Below, piece after piece: positions 23,295 through 33,889 of a DNA stretch of 64,000 bases. The notes beneath the pieces were generated by a model. That model worked only from the letters and a program-made list of their open reading frames with translations, searched no databases and was not told the DNA's origin. Position numbers and translations under genes: made by a program. The stretch is taken from contig BCHP01000009.1 in assembly GCA_001599675.1 (NCBI GenBank), forward strand, positions 124,001 through 188,000, in the 5' to 3' direction. Origin of the DNA: Basipetospora chlamydospora (taxonomy: Eukaryota; Ascomycota; Sordariomycetes; Microascales). Every line of letters begins with the position of its first letter. The stretch's first letter is position 1.

Positions 23295-23753
23295 CTATCT
23301 CCCAGCCACGTCATGTGAAAGCCTCCACCGTATCGACGAGAGCACGTTGCAGTCTTCCAGAATGGAAACCTCCATTGCCTCCAGTTGGGCCTCGTCGCCG
23401 TTCTCCTCCTCCCGCCACGCTAAGACTTTCGTAAGGTGTCGACTTGGCTTAAGGACGATAACAGGACGGTATATGAACTTGATATGGTTGGTGACCTCTT
23501 CCACGATGCTAGTGTTTGGGTGGTCGTGTATCTGGTATCGACCAGTTCCCTTAAGGGGGGTAGGGAAGTTTTCATTGATAGAGTGGTTGATGGGGTGCGT
23601 CCAGCGTCGAGGGACGGTTGAGTACGCACTTTGATAGCGAGTAGGACAATGCACCAGCAGGGACCGTAGGACACGGGTGCGTGCCTCTGACTTGGGATTC
23701 TTTCCTTCGTAATTTTCGTAGTCGTTATAGACACGGCTTAGCAGGTGGCCCAT
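23295..23753 (-). CDS. Unrecognised 152-residue frame
   Basis: An ATG-started frame of 152 residues that I do not recognise. It is not low-complexity: the composition is mixed with many aromatic and charged residues, and the C-terminal half includes IKFIYRPVIVLKP and LAWREEENGDEAQLEAMEV, which look protein-like. No signal peptide, membrane segment or metal-binding motif is visible. Its ATG lies within an 18-base palindrome (23751-23768). It may be a lineage-specific gene, one exon of a larger gene, or a relic, since the surrounding 3 kb is otherwise empty. Low confidence that it is expressed. Confidence 0.3.
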   Translation of the reverse strand: MGHLLSRVYNDYENYEGKNPKSEARTRVLRSLLVHCPTRYQSAYSTVPRRWTHPINHSINENFPTPLKGTGRYQIHDHPNTSIVEEVTNHIKFIYRPVIVLKPSRHLTKVLAWREEENGDEAQLEAMEVSILEDCNVLSSIRWRLSHDVAGR

Positions 23754-23768
23754 GAGTCATGACTCATG
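23751..23768. promoter_or_regulatory. 18-base palindrome holding two TGA(G/C)TCA sites
   Basis: CATGAGTCATGACTCATG is its own reverse complement. It contains TGAGTCA and TGACTCA, the core bound by Gcn4/CPC1-type bZIP factors, one on each side of the centre. It overlaps the ATG of the unrecognised minus-strand frame. Binding is inferred only from the motif. Confidence 0.4.
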
Positions 23769-25343
23769 ACAGCCGCCTCCATGATAGAGTCGGGGAAAGA
23801 TAGGTACTAAGGCATCTTACTATATATATCAGTCGGACTCAGTCCTTATACCAAAAGCGGCGAATCTGCCTATAACGGCCAGACACTCCTTACCACGGAC
23901 CGTGGACTCGACCACTTCATCCCCATTCGGGTAGGCTGGACGGTAGAGCAAGGTACCACTGGCACCATGCCGTGCGCCGCAAATCGGATCACCCGATATG
24001 AGCTGGAGCAGACCCCGGACCTGGCTAACATCCGGAGATCTGGCCGAGTTTACCTGAAGTTAGTGACTGGAGGCATAACAACCCTTTTCTCCTGGAAGCT
24101 GTCTTGATTATATACCTTGAAAGGTTGAGTGTCTGTCCCGTGAAAGAATGGAGGGCTCCTATCTGATCTAAGGTGCGAGGTGCGAGGTTCAAGTTTTCAG
24201 TTCTGCTGCAACTTGGAGCACAAGTTCGTTCATAAACGTGTCAGTGGGAGCCCGGAATCATGTGGGATTTATTGTGCAGAAGGAGCGAAGTAGCACTACG
24301 AACTTTCAACAAGTAGGCAGGATCCAGGACAGGACAGAGAACTCGGATCCAGCGGTGCGTTGTCCGTGCAATGTCAATGACTCCGGCCCTGAGGCTGACG
24401 CGATTCCTGGCACAGTGAACTAGGTACTTTCCTCAATAGAATAGGTGAGAATAAGGGAGGAAGGCTCGGGGGCTTCAGAGTCCTGAGGGAAGGATGGAAT
24501 CAGAAGCACATTTGATGGATGATTTGGAGAGACGCATGCCTTGCCTACTGAGTATTCCCCCCCCCCCCCCCAACCCCCGGCCTGTGACGACAGTTGTGAT
24601 GCTGTATCAGTCCGAGTTTTGGCACTAGATATTGAGGAGTTGATATCAATCTCCATAGTTAGACTGCTAGCGTAAAGCACAGCTGTATATACAGAGCGGA
24701 ATCATCCCAGCATCAGTCCGGCCCGGGAGACTAGACAGCGAGTTCTCCAAGGGTGTTATAGGACGCGGTCCATCATTACCAAGGATATCCCGTCTTTCGT
24801 GCCTGACGGATGTAGTAAATTGATGGATGATATCGGCAACTACACGGGCGAGCCGGAAAAATATCTCGCACATGTAATGGGGAGGTAACTGCCTAGCCTG
24901 CCTGGGCTCTCCCCTCCTCCGTATATCGTCTCTCGGTAGCAGCGTTTCATCGTGTGGTCGCGTTGAGTGGCGGTATCCTCTTCTCGTGTGCCGTTCATTG
25001 GCGTCTATGATAGATATAAGAAAGAAGGCGTAGGGGCCCCTCAGAGGAAGGGCGACCACCTAACAGGAATGTACGTGTACGGGTTTCAACAAGGATATAC
25101 CAAGTCTACGGTCCTTCAGTGCCTCAAATTGAATAAAAGGTCACTCGCGTTGAACGCCACGAAGTGGTGATGAAGCTTTGGTATCTTTTGTGTTGACGAA
25201 GCTGCTATGCCGATGCCGATGGTGTCAACGCTTTCCTATGCTATCATACAAAACGTAACCGCCGCCCGGAATTCCCAACCTGAGAAAACACCGTCACCCA
25301 TCCGTTGCGGGATCTTGCACCGAAGCGGTCTGGCCCAAGTCCC
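23769..25343. other. 1.6-kb stretch without a clear gene
   Basis: No convincing frame on either strand. A minus-strand frame at 24667-25059 has no recognisable content. A poly-C run of about 15 lies near 24549-24563, and TATATATAT occurs near 23821. The 3' end of the next minus-strand gene begins at 25344. Confidence 0.5.
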
Positions 25344-26540
25344 CTAGTCCACTGTGTTCGCGCTCTCCTCGTTTTCCCCGCCGAGCCCGAGCTGAGCGGA
25401 ATAAACCGGCAGCAGTTCCAACGCTCTCTTGATCAGGTGCTGGCGGGTTCCCTTGCCCCACTCGAGGATGTTCTGGACGGTATCGTGGAACCGCGTGACG
25501 TCGTGAGGGTCGATGAGCATGAAGATGTCGATCCGCCTGACCATGTACACATTGCCTCCGCCGGCGTCCTTCTTCACCCAGCCGACATACAACTCGGCGA
25601 CGCACGAGTCAATGACGAAGCCGTAGGCGATGTTGGCCATGGGAGCGTCCGGGGCGGGGAACTCGTCGTGGTCCACGGGGTCCTCGATGCCGACCAGGAG
25701 CGAGAGGCACACGGCGATGGAAACGATGCACTCAGCCCCCACCGTGTAGAGGTTGCCGCGCGCCGGGCTGCACCTGACCATGGTGAGGAACGGGAGGCGG
25801 ATCCGCTCGCCCTCGGGGGAGAAGTCGGCGGTCAGGACCGGCTTGATGTTGGCCATCTTCATCTTCTCGACCGGGTCGAATGCCGAGTAGATGTAGCCCC
25901 ACAGCATGTCGGGGCGGGGGGCGATGAGGCGGTCCTCGTGCTCGCCGGCGGGTGGGCCCGGCATGAGCACGCGCGGGATGCCGGATGGGCAGCTGATTGC
26001 TCTGACGTCGGCCCGACACGGCTGGTACGCCAGGTACCGGCCGATGAAGTCGATGATTACCATTTCGCCGCCACCGAGGCACTGGGCGATGTTGAGGACC
26101 GCCTCGGCGATGCTGGCGGCTTCATGCTCAGAGATGTAGGATTCCGACGGGGTGTGCGTCCTGGTGATGTGGGACACGATGGTGCCCGGGGGAGGATGCC
26201 TGGACGGTGGGCCCTGGGAAATGCCATTCCTTGGGAGAACGAGCTCCCGGTAGTTCGGCACCGCCTGGATACCATAGTTAGCATAGTGCCACATGCGACG
26301 GTAGAGATCAGGCGTCCGGCGCAGGAGACCAAACCATAAGATGGCAGGGCCAGAATCTTCGAGGCCGGAATGGAAGTCGTTGCATGTCACGGCGAAAAGG
26401 GAGGGGGAGTGGGGATAGCGGTACCGGCGTCCAGATGTTGAAGGTGTCCATATCGGTAGCGCGGATGGTTGTTTTCGGCCAATCTTCTTGCCAGATCTCA
26501 AGAGGTTTCTACCCCTGTGGTGGGGGATTGCCTTCTCCAA
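25344..26540 (-). CDS. Hypothetical fungal protein; possible DUF7924-like C-terminus
   Basis: A long open frame of about 398 codons with strong GC-rich coding bias. I do not know its function. The last 120 residues (AELYVGWVKKDAGGG, YMVRRIDIFMLIDP, VTRFHDTVQNILEWGKGTRQ) resemble the end of a widespread fungal domain of unknown function that finishes in an R-N-I-L-D-W-G-like helix; the match to DUF7924 is from memory and tentative. Start problem: the open frame reaches 26540 and beyond, but the first in-frame ATG is at 26294 (MWHYANYG). Either translation starts there (316 residues), or an upstream exon supplies the ATG, because the residues before it look coding. A TATA-like TTTAAAT lies near 26585. 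No membrane segment or signal peptide is evident. Confidence 0.5.
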   Translation of the reverse strand: MEKAIPHHRGRNLLRSGKKIGRKQPSALPIWTPSTSGRRYRYPHSPSLFAVTCNDFHSGLEDSGPAILWFGLLRRTPDLYRRMWHYANYGIQAVPNYRELVLPRNGISQGPPSRHPPPGTIVSHITRTHTPSESYISEHEAASIAEAVLNIAQCLGGGEMVIIDFIGRYLAYQPCRADVRAISCPSGIPRVLMPGPPAGEHEDRLIAPRPDMLWGYIYSAFDPVEKMKMANIKPVLTADFSPEGERIRLPFLTMVRCSPARGNLYTVGAECIVSIAVCLSLLVGIEDPVDHDEFPAPDAPMANIAYGFVIDSCVAELYVGWVKKDAGGGNVYMVRRIDIFMLIDPHDVTRFHDTVQNILEWGKGTRQHLIKRALELLPVYSAQLGLGGENEESANTVD

Positions 26541-28798
26541 GGGTTTCCGGAATGGACTAGAGATGGCTGGTTTCTCTTCCTGGGTATTTAAATGCCCGGA
26601 GAAGAGGTTGTGGTTGACCAGGAGGTAGAGAGATGGAGGGGAAAAGTGGTTGAGGGTGATGGAGGGAGTTTGGAACCTCGAGAGGTCGAGGGTGGACGAG
26701 GGTGGAAAATATTTCTTCTAGGGCATGTTGCCCTAGACTTTTCTTTTGGTTTCTTCATTATGAACAAGTTGATTTGGGAAGCTGTGAAGCTATTCGCAAG
26801 AACATTGGAAACATTAGCACGGTGGTTGTGCGTGGTGGGGGACACTTGACCGGAGGTGTCGAGAGGATAGGGGGGTGTGGAACAGGGAGGGACTAACACC
26901 CCCGCATCCGGTAGTGCACAATGGTCTCCCTTTCTTTCATCTTGATGTCAGTAACAAGAACAAGCACAAAGTGATCAATGCCTGAGTAGGGGTGGGTTGG
27001 ATAATGTTCTAAGGGAGGGCAAATGGGGGGGGGAAGTGTATGTGTGTGTGGAAGACTGAGCTGGAGGCTGTGGCTGGAATTCTGGCTGGGGTCTGCATTC
27101 CAGGCTTTATTCCCCTTGTCAAATATCACCAAGTCTCTTACTTATATGATCAAGGCACTTGAAGCAGAAGAGGGGAAGGGGGCAAAGCTGGTTTCGATTA
27201 AGGGAGTAGAATCCCAACAGGTAGTCTGTCTGTGGGTGAAGCTTGGAGAGCTTTGTAAGGGCCATCCATGGCCACTTCTAACATGGTGGTTGCTAGGCAT
27301 CGGGCATACCTAAGGAGATAGGGGCCGTATAGTAGCCTCAGCCGGTTGCTATGATGGGTAGATTGGTAACAGGCGAGGCCTCATTTGATACGAACCGACG
27401 AGGTGCTTCGGAGGATGAGATGCGATGAAAGTTGAATGAGGTTGAAAGTGGAGGCCAAGGAAGCACTTGATGGAAGAGGTGGAAGTTGAGAGTATTGATA
27501 GGGCATTGATTATTATCATACTGTACACTCATCCCTGCGTGGCTAGCTGGGATTCGCATTTCATCACCGGAAGACCGTCTTCCAGCCCTGGAAATATCAT
27601 AAAAGCACAGTCCGCATACTGTATTACTGGATCCTTGCCCTCACCTCTGCTCAAACTGAGTCTTCTTCTACAACTTCACCTTCACCTTCACCTTCACCAT
27701 CCCATCACCATTCCAGCTTGTCCATGCCAATACCATCATCCGATTTATTTATCAATACTTCTTGACACGAATACCTGCTCTCATATTGATACTCCTCCTT
27801 TCCGATCCATCTTGAGGAGCCTTTTTTGCCCTATCATTTTCCACCTTAACCGTCTACCGATCTGGTGTTACACTGTTTGTTTGTTTCCCTCTGCGGCGTG
27901 TCGTCCCTTCCCTCATCTCCCCGTTCACCTCCAACTTCAGTCTTCCTCTTCGAATCATCTTGGACTCCACCATCTTAAGAAGCCTCTAGGGAAAGCCATC
28001 TGTTGAACGAAACCTCTCAGTGTCCCACCGAATCAAACTACGCCGTTTATGCCCAAGACACGGCCTGAGCTCCGGAGCTGTCCGGATCGGGCTGCCGCTG
28101 GCATTCTCCAGATGTCCTCCCTTTGTCTCTTGATCCATTCCACATCAGTCCGCCAGCTACGCCACGCCCGTCCCCCAATGTATTCTCTGTGGCAAGCGTC
28201 TCAAAATCCCGTCCACGGCAATGGACAGCTGCAAGCTGCATGCTTTCCACATGCAGATGAAGAAGCCCCCCAGATGTGGCTATCCTAGCTCAGGGGGTCA
28301 TTGTCCGTCTTCAGGTCACTGTTCGCCGCCCGCATCCTGGAATGCTTCAGGAGGGCTCCGGACAATACCGGAATATGCCAGAAGCTTGGAATGCGACTAA
28401 CAATGTGTTGTTAACCCCCGTCAGCGTGTGGACGCCCATGGAGGTGGAAGAGAAAGAGCTTCCTATATAGCCAAACGGGAAGCCTGAAGATGCCCTTTCG
28501 CAGCTCTATTGACCTGTCTCCCTCCCTTCTCCATCCATCGCCCCTATTGCAAGCCCTTGTCACCTGAAGCCTGCCACCCGTTACACACAGCGCGCACAAA
28601 CACCTGCAAACATTGAAGTTGTAGGCTGCCGCGGAACCCTTATACCTGTTGAGTCTGTTGAATTATTGCCTCTCTGCGTGGACAGCCATCTCTAGTACAT
28701 CGGTGGCCCGAGGACTACAATTCAGGCGCCGTGCCATCACTTTACACTAACCTCGACTCCAAGAACCCATTCCGACCTTGGCAATCTTTTCCGTCGCA
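26541..28798. other. 2.3-kb intergenic region, divergent promoters
   Basis: It lies between two divergent genes. A CTTCAC-type hexamer repeat runs near 27672-27698, and the following kilobase is CT-rich like a leader for the plus-strand gene at 28799. The frames here are low-complexity and I call none. Confidence 0.55.
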
Positions 28799-31700
28799 AT
28801 GGAGGCTTCCTCCGATCAGAGGAGCTGGGACAACTCAGCAAGGTGGAAAGCAGACATTACCCCAGACCACCAAGACTGGAAAACGACCCAGGCCATGTTC
28901 GATGAACTGGTCGCCGACCAATCCCTTAACCTCGACGACATACTCAAGAGCCACTTCACTCCCAACGAGAGGGATCTCCTCCTGCCCGCCACCTCCCCGG
29001 ACTACCTGGTGGACCTCCAGCGCCGGAATACGCACCGCTACAGCCAGTTTCTCCAAGGCCGCTTCAGCGGTCAGAATTCCACCCTGCCCACGAAGTTGAC
29101 CATGCTGTACTTTGGGTTCCCGGTCGAGCCCATATACAGCGACTTGTTCACCGCCCTTGACGCCGACGTCGAGATGCTCGACTGCGCCGACGCCAACAAC
29201 TACGAGGTCCAGCCGCCGCTGCACTTTCTGACTGCTCACGACCAGAGGAACTGGGGCAAGGACGAACTTCGGGGTTAGTGAAAATTGTTTTGATCTGTTG
29301 ATCTGTTGCTCCCACTCCCTGAAGAGCATAAACAAGCTGACTTTCTCTCCCCTTTATCTTCTGCTAGGCCGTGAGGCACCCTTCAGTTACATTCCTGTCC
29401 CAGCTGGCCACATCGCCCCGCTGCGGTACAACGGAGAGAAGGTGGACAGTCTCGCGGGCGCATCGGGCGCCCCGGATACCGTGGGCTCATCATCCCAGAG
29501 CCCCATCAGATCAACCCTCCGGGGTGGAGGGCGAGATGATCCACCGCGCAAGACAGGGACCGGAGATTTCATAAGGCCCGAAGATGCCCGCGACGTCAAA
29601 TCGCAAGGGCCTTGGCTCTGGATGGCGGGATTCCAGGGGGGCTACCCTTTCCTGGGTTCCAACACCCAGAGCATCTCCACCGCCATACGCCGTCTGCTGT
29701 CATTGGGCGCGACTGAGACTGCGGAAATCGTTCTGAGGCAATACGACGTCCAATCTCAAACAGAAGGAGCGCTTACCCACGACTCTCTCCCTCTCAAGAA
29801 GGGTAGTGCTGTGTACAGAGTTCTCGGCGATCATGCTAAACAGAGTAGGAAACGGACCCACGAGACTTGCTGCGTTTGGTTTGTCCACTTCAAGGGTGAA
29901 ACAGGTCCCGTAGACTGTCTCGCTCCCGACGGCGAACTTTACGAGTCGTCTCAGATCGTCCTCCTCGAAGGCGACGCCGTCGAGCACCACGCCCCGCGCC
30001 AGCCCTGTGCATACTTCCGCCTTCCACTTTCGTTCCCTCTCACTAAAATCTGCGGTAGTAACACATACGCTCCGTTCTTGAGAACAGCCCTCCAAGTCAT
30101 CTTTGGAAGGGTGCGCGAACCCGGCGATGGCCACTTTAGCGTTTCTATCGGGGACGAGAACGGCGCCGAACTGGCTGACGCCCCCAGGACCTACGGCGGC
30201 TTGAATCCTGCCACGAGTACTGTGAAACTTCTCAAGGCCTCGGCGGTGGACGAGCACGGGACCGCCTCGCCGTGGAAGGTCAGTGCCCAGTCGCTTGACC
30301 AGACTAGTCTGGCATTCTATATCCATGGCTACGACTCAGTCACGGGCCGCGACTACCAGATCGTCAATGACCGCTCAGCAGTACCTCGTGGTGACAACAT
30401 CGTGCTCAGCGACAAACTCAATGATCTAACGTACGGAGAGGCATTCATTGCCTTGAATGAGATGCTCAAGGCCTGGGCTTCCCCGGACCACCTCGATCAG
30501 ATTAACCACGTCAACATCTGGCGGGGACAAGAAGTCTGGGGCGAGACAGCTGATCTCACAGAGTACGAACCCCAGTTTGACGTCGAGTACAAGCCCTTCG
30601 AGTGGCACGCCACTGGACCCGCGCGGACCGAACCGGCCTGGGCTCAGGCCCTGGCCAAATACCTCGAGGGCGCCGCGGAGAAGGGAGAGCGCAACTTCGT
30701 CCTCCAGCCCATATTTGAGACATACGAGCTCATGCGCCGCGTGGGCGGGGAGCTGACGAGTGTCAATCTCGATGCGGCCAAGCCTTCCCTGCCTGACAAG
30801 ACGCTGGAGGAATTTCGCGAGGCCGTCTCCGCATTGTGGGAGCAGACTGGCGGCCCAGCCCTGCCGGACCCCAGCCAATGCTGGATCTCCCTGATGGGGC
30901 TGCCCGTGAACGAGAAGGGCGGCGATACCGGGGATGTGTTTGTGATATCCCCTGAGACAACTGAATCCGAATGGATTCTCATTCAGATACAGCTCACGAA
31001 CCCCCAGGTTGTCGTGAATGTTTCGAGCCATGGAGTGGCTGACTATGGTGAGTATTATTTGCATTTCCGGCCCGGAACTCCTCATGTCCGCTACTCAACA
31101 TACTAACCATGCTCTATCATTTTTATAGCACGAAACTTGGAGCAGTCTCAGTGGGGCCCGAGATACGGAGCAGTGCAAGACCTCAAGTACCTTGACCGGA
31201 TTGGTGCTGCGCCAGGTGAAGCTGAGAGAGTACTCGATCTCGAAGAGTTGGTGGATGATACGGCTACACCAGACCGCCAGCTTTCAACAGAAGCCACCCA
31301 AGAGATGCAGAGAGTCCTAGAGTCAGACTCGCCGGGACTGCGACCGGGGCAGCGAAGGCATTCCGAACCCCGAGCCGACACATGGGTCCGGCGGCCGACC
31401 ATATTCCAGAACTGGCCGGCTCCCGTCGTCCTCCCCATCGACGGCGCACCCGCCGAGCGCATGCTGCGCACGGGCGGGTCGGGAATCCCCATGATCACCA
31501 CGCAGGTAATGACACCCTCGGAGCAGGTGGGCCTTGAGAAGGCGCTTGAGGATATGCGGGGCGGGCACCTCCGGCGGCTGATCGGCTGCCACTACAAGGA
31601 CTGCGGCTTTATGTGTGCGACGACGGACATGGAGGCGATGCGGGGCCATATCGCCGACGTGCATGAAGCGACAAAGTGCCCCTGGTGCCCCGAGCGGCTG

Positions 31701-33232
31701 TTCAGGTACTGGGGGCTCGTGCAGAAAGAGGAGCACATCGCTAAGAAGCACGGGCATCGGTTGGCAGAGATTGTGAAGGCGTTTGACGTGGATTTGAATG
31801 CTGGCCCTGACCGGCAGGGCGGCCTGGATGTCATAGACTACGAAATCAGCCCCCCACGACGCCGTGCCGCCGCAGTTGCAGCCACGCGCACCCCGGTCCC
31901 AGAGGCGGCACCGCCCAGGCAGCCGAGCGTGGCCGGGAGGGGGGAGCGGCACGATGAAGGAGAAGGGAGCACCGAGGAGGACGAGCAATCCGAAGAGGAT
32001 GAGGATGCGAGGCAGGACGATGAGGGTGAGAAGGATGCTGGGGGCGAGGGAGATTCGGAGGACGAGGGGGACGAGGACGGCTCGGAAAATTCGGAGGACT
32101 TTGATGACTCTGATGACCGTGCCGCCGCGGAGGCGGCGCAGGCCCGGGTGCAGGCCCGGCTAGAAGCAAAGCGGGCGGTGGAGAGGAGGGAGAAGAGGGC
32201 CGAGGCTGCTAGGAAGGAGAAGGCCGAGGCTGCAAAGAGGAAGGCAGCCGTCGCCGCAAGGAAGAGGAAAGCAGACGACATGGAAGACGGCGACCCCGGT
32301 GGTTCCGATGGCTCCGACGAGGCTCCTAGGCTGGCTGCACTACGGCCGCGCGGGGATTCGCTAGAATGGGAGGGGCGCCTGGGGCTGCCCGTAGCAAACT
32401 ACGATCCCGCCCCGGACATGTACTGCTCCAGGTGTCTACGTAAGAGGCCCCCACGAATCGGGCGCCCTAAGAAGAACGATCCATCCTGGGAGGAGCAGAT
32501 GGAGGTAAGCAAAACGCCCCGAACCCCCGAAGCCCCGATGAGGTCGATTTTTCGATTTCCTTCTCTTTCATCCCCGAGGCTCTTCTTCTGGGAGCAAGGC
32601 TGACTCCTGAACAGGCGCACATGGATCCCAACCTGACGTGCCGCATCCGGCGTGGCGAGGGGACGACTGCACACGGCCTGCCCAACCGGAGCGGGTGGGT
32701 CAGGCTCGATCCGAAGGGCAAGAAGGCCGCCGAGTACAAGGCGGAATTCTTGGCCGAGTACCCCGGGTACAAGACAACCATCTACCCGGCCGGGGGCGGG
32801 GGTGCCAGCTCCAACGTCTGGACGCAGGATCCAAACAACGAGAAGTACAAGGATAACCGGGGACTCCCGTGGCCACTCCCCCGGGGCGACGCCACTGCCG
32901 AGCCCCTCGACTTGGCCAACACCACAGAGCGGAGTGGCGGGGCTGGTGCCTCCGACAATGACGGGGCGTCGGACATGGACGCACCGCGCGAGGAAATGCC
33001 CCCGGAGGAGTCGGAGCCCGACATGGAGGCCACCGGGCGGAAGAAGGCCGCCGCCCTGGCGCCGAGGGCCAGGGCTGATGCCGCCGCTGACGGGGCGGCG
33101 TACAGGGACGCGCCGCGCGAGGAGGGCCCCTCGGAGGATGAGGAGCCCGATCCGAGGGCCGTGGAGAGGGACGTTGCGGGCCGCGATGGGCGGCCGAAGA
33201 GGCGGGTTGCGAAGCGGAGGAGGAGGGGCTGA
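28799..33232 (+). CDS. Very large unrecognised protein with two zinc-finger-like motifs
   Basis: Four exons, 28799-29273, 29368-31047, 31129-32504 and 32615-33232, give 1382 residues. I do not recognise the family. Residues 1-720 look globular and are unlike anything I can name; there is no signal peptide or membrane segment. Around residues 865-925 there are two C2H2-like units: CHYKDC then 14 residues then HIADVH, and CPWC then 15 residues then HIAKKH. Next come a strongly acidic Glu/Asp/Ser stretch, an Ala/Lys/Glu/Arg helix likely to form a coiled coil (near residues 1050-1110), a CSRC pair, and a charged tail with two DAPREE...EPD repeats ending in a basic RRRRG. The layout suggests a nuclear, chromatin- or nucleic-acid-associated protein, but that is inference. 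The ATG at 28799 is the first methionine in the open frame. Confidence 0.8.
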
Positions 33233-33889
33233 GTTTGCTGCAAGGTGCCGGGTGTTGGAGACGTGTGTGTGCTGAGATTCGAGATACTGTAAAGGGAGAA
33301 GAGAGGTTGCGTGGGGGGGTTCTGTTATCTTGATTTTTTCTTCTTTCTCTCTTTTTGCTGTTCTCCTGGCGCGAGATCTAGTCATCATGTTTTGGATCGG
33401 GCTTCTTTTCCTTTGGCGTCTTGGGACCTGTTAGGTAGGTAGGCTATATAGATGAATCCGTTCTTCCGCTGCTCACGACCGGACGTGCCTTTCCCCTGTC
33501 CATCTTCCAGGCACGGAGTGGAACCCGCTCGGCTTGTTTGCGTCTTGCTTCATGAGCTTCTTCACCATAGTCTCGCACCTGTAGAGAGACGGTTTGGGAT
33601 GGGACAACACGATGGAACGAATGGTGTAAATGAGAAACTTGGCAGACACCAACCACCAGCCGTACTTTACACTCTCCCAATAGTAATGTTACATCTATGC
33701 ACACCTCCAAAAGACACCAAATAGCACCAGTCCTCCATTCTCCCCCAGATTACATATCCCATCTAGCCGGAAGACTAGAAAAGAAAAACCGACGAAGCGG
33801 AACGGGAGATGTGGCGCCCACGAGGTTTCGAAGCACCCTCTGTGTGTTGCGTGACCGGCGGTTTGAAGGAAACGCCGCCGCCGCCCACT
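33233..33889. other. Convergent 3' intergenic region
   Basis: About 660 bases between the convergent 3' ends of the large zinc-finger-like gene and RPN2. Both 3' UTRs probably fall here. Nothing else is seen. Confidence 0.6.

Noticed and set aside
33800..33860. A tRNA-like B-box (GGTTTCGAAGC) near the 3' end of RPN2
   Set aside because: The match to the B-box consensus is poor, and no acceptor stem or anticodon arm can be folded around it by eye.
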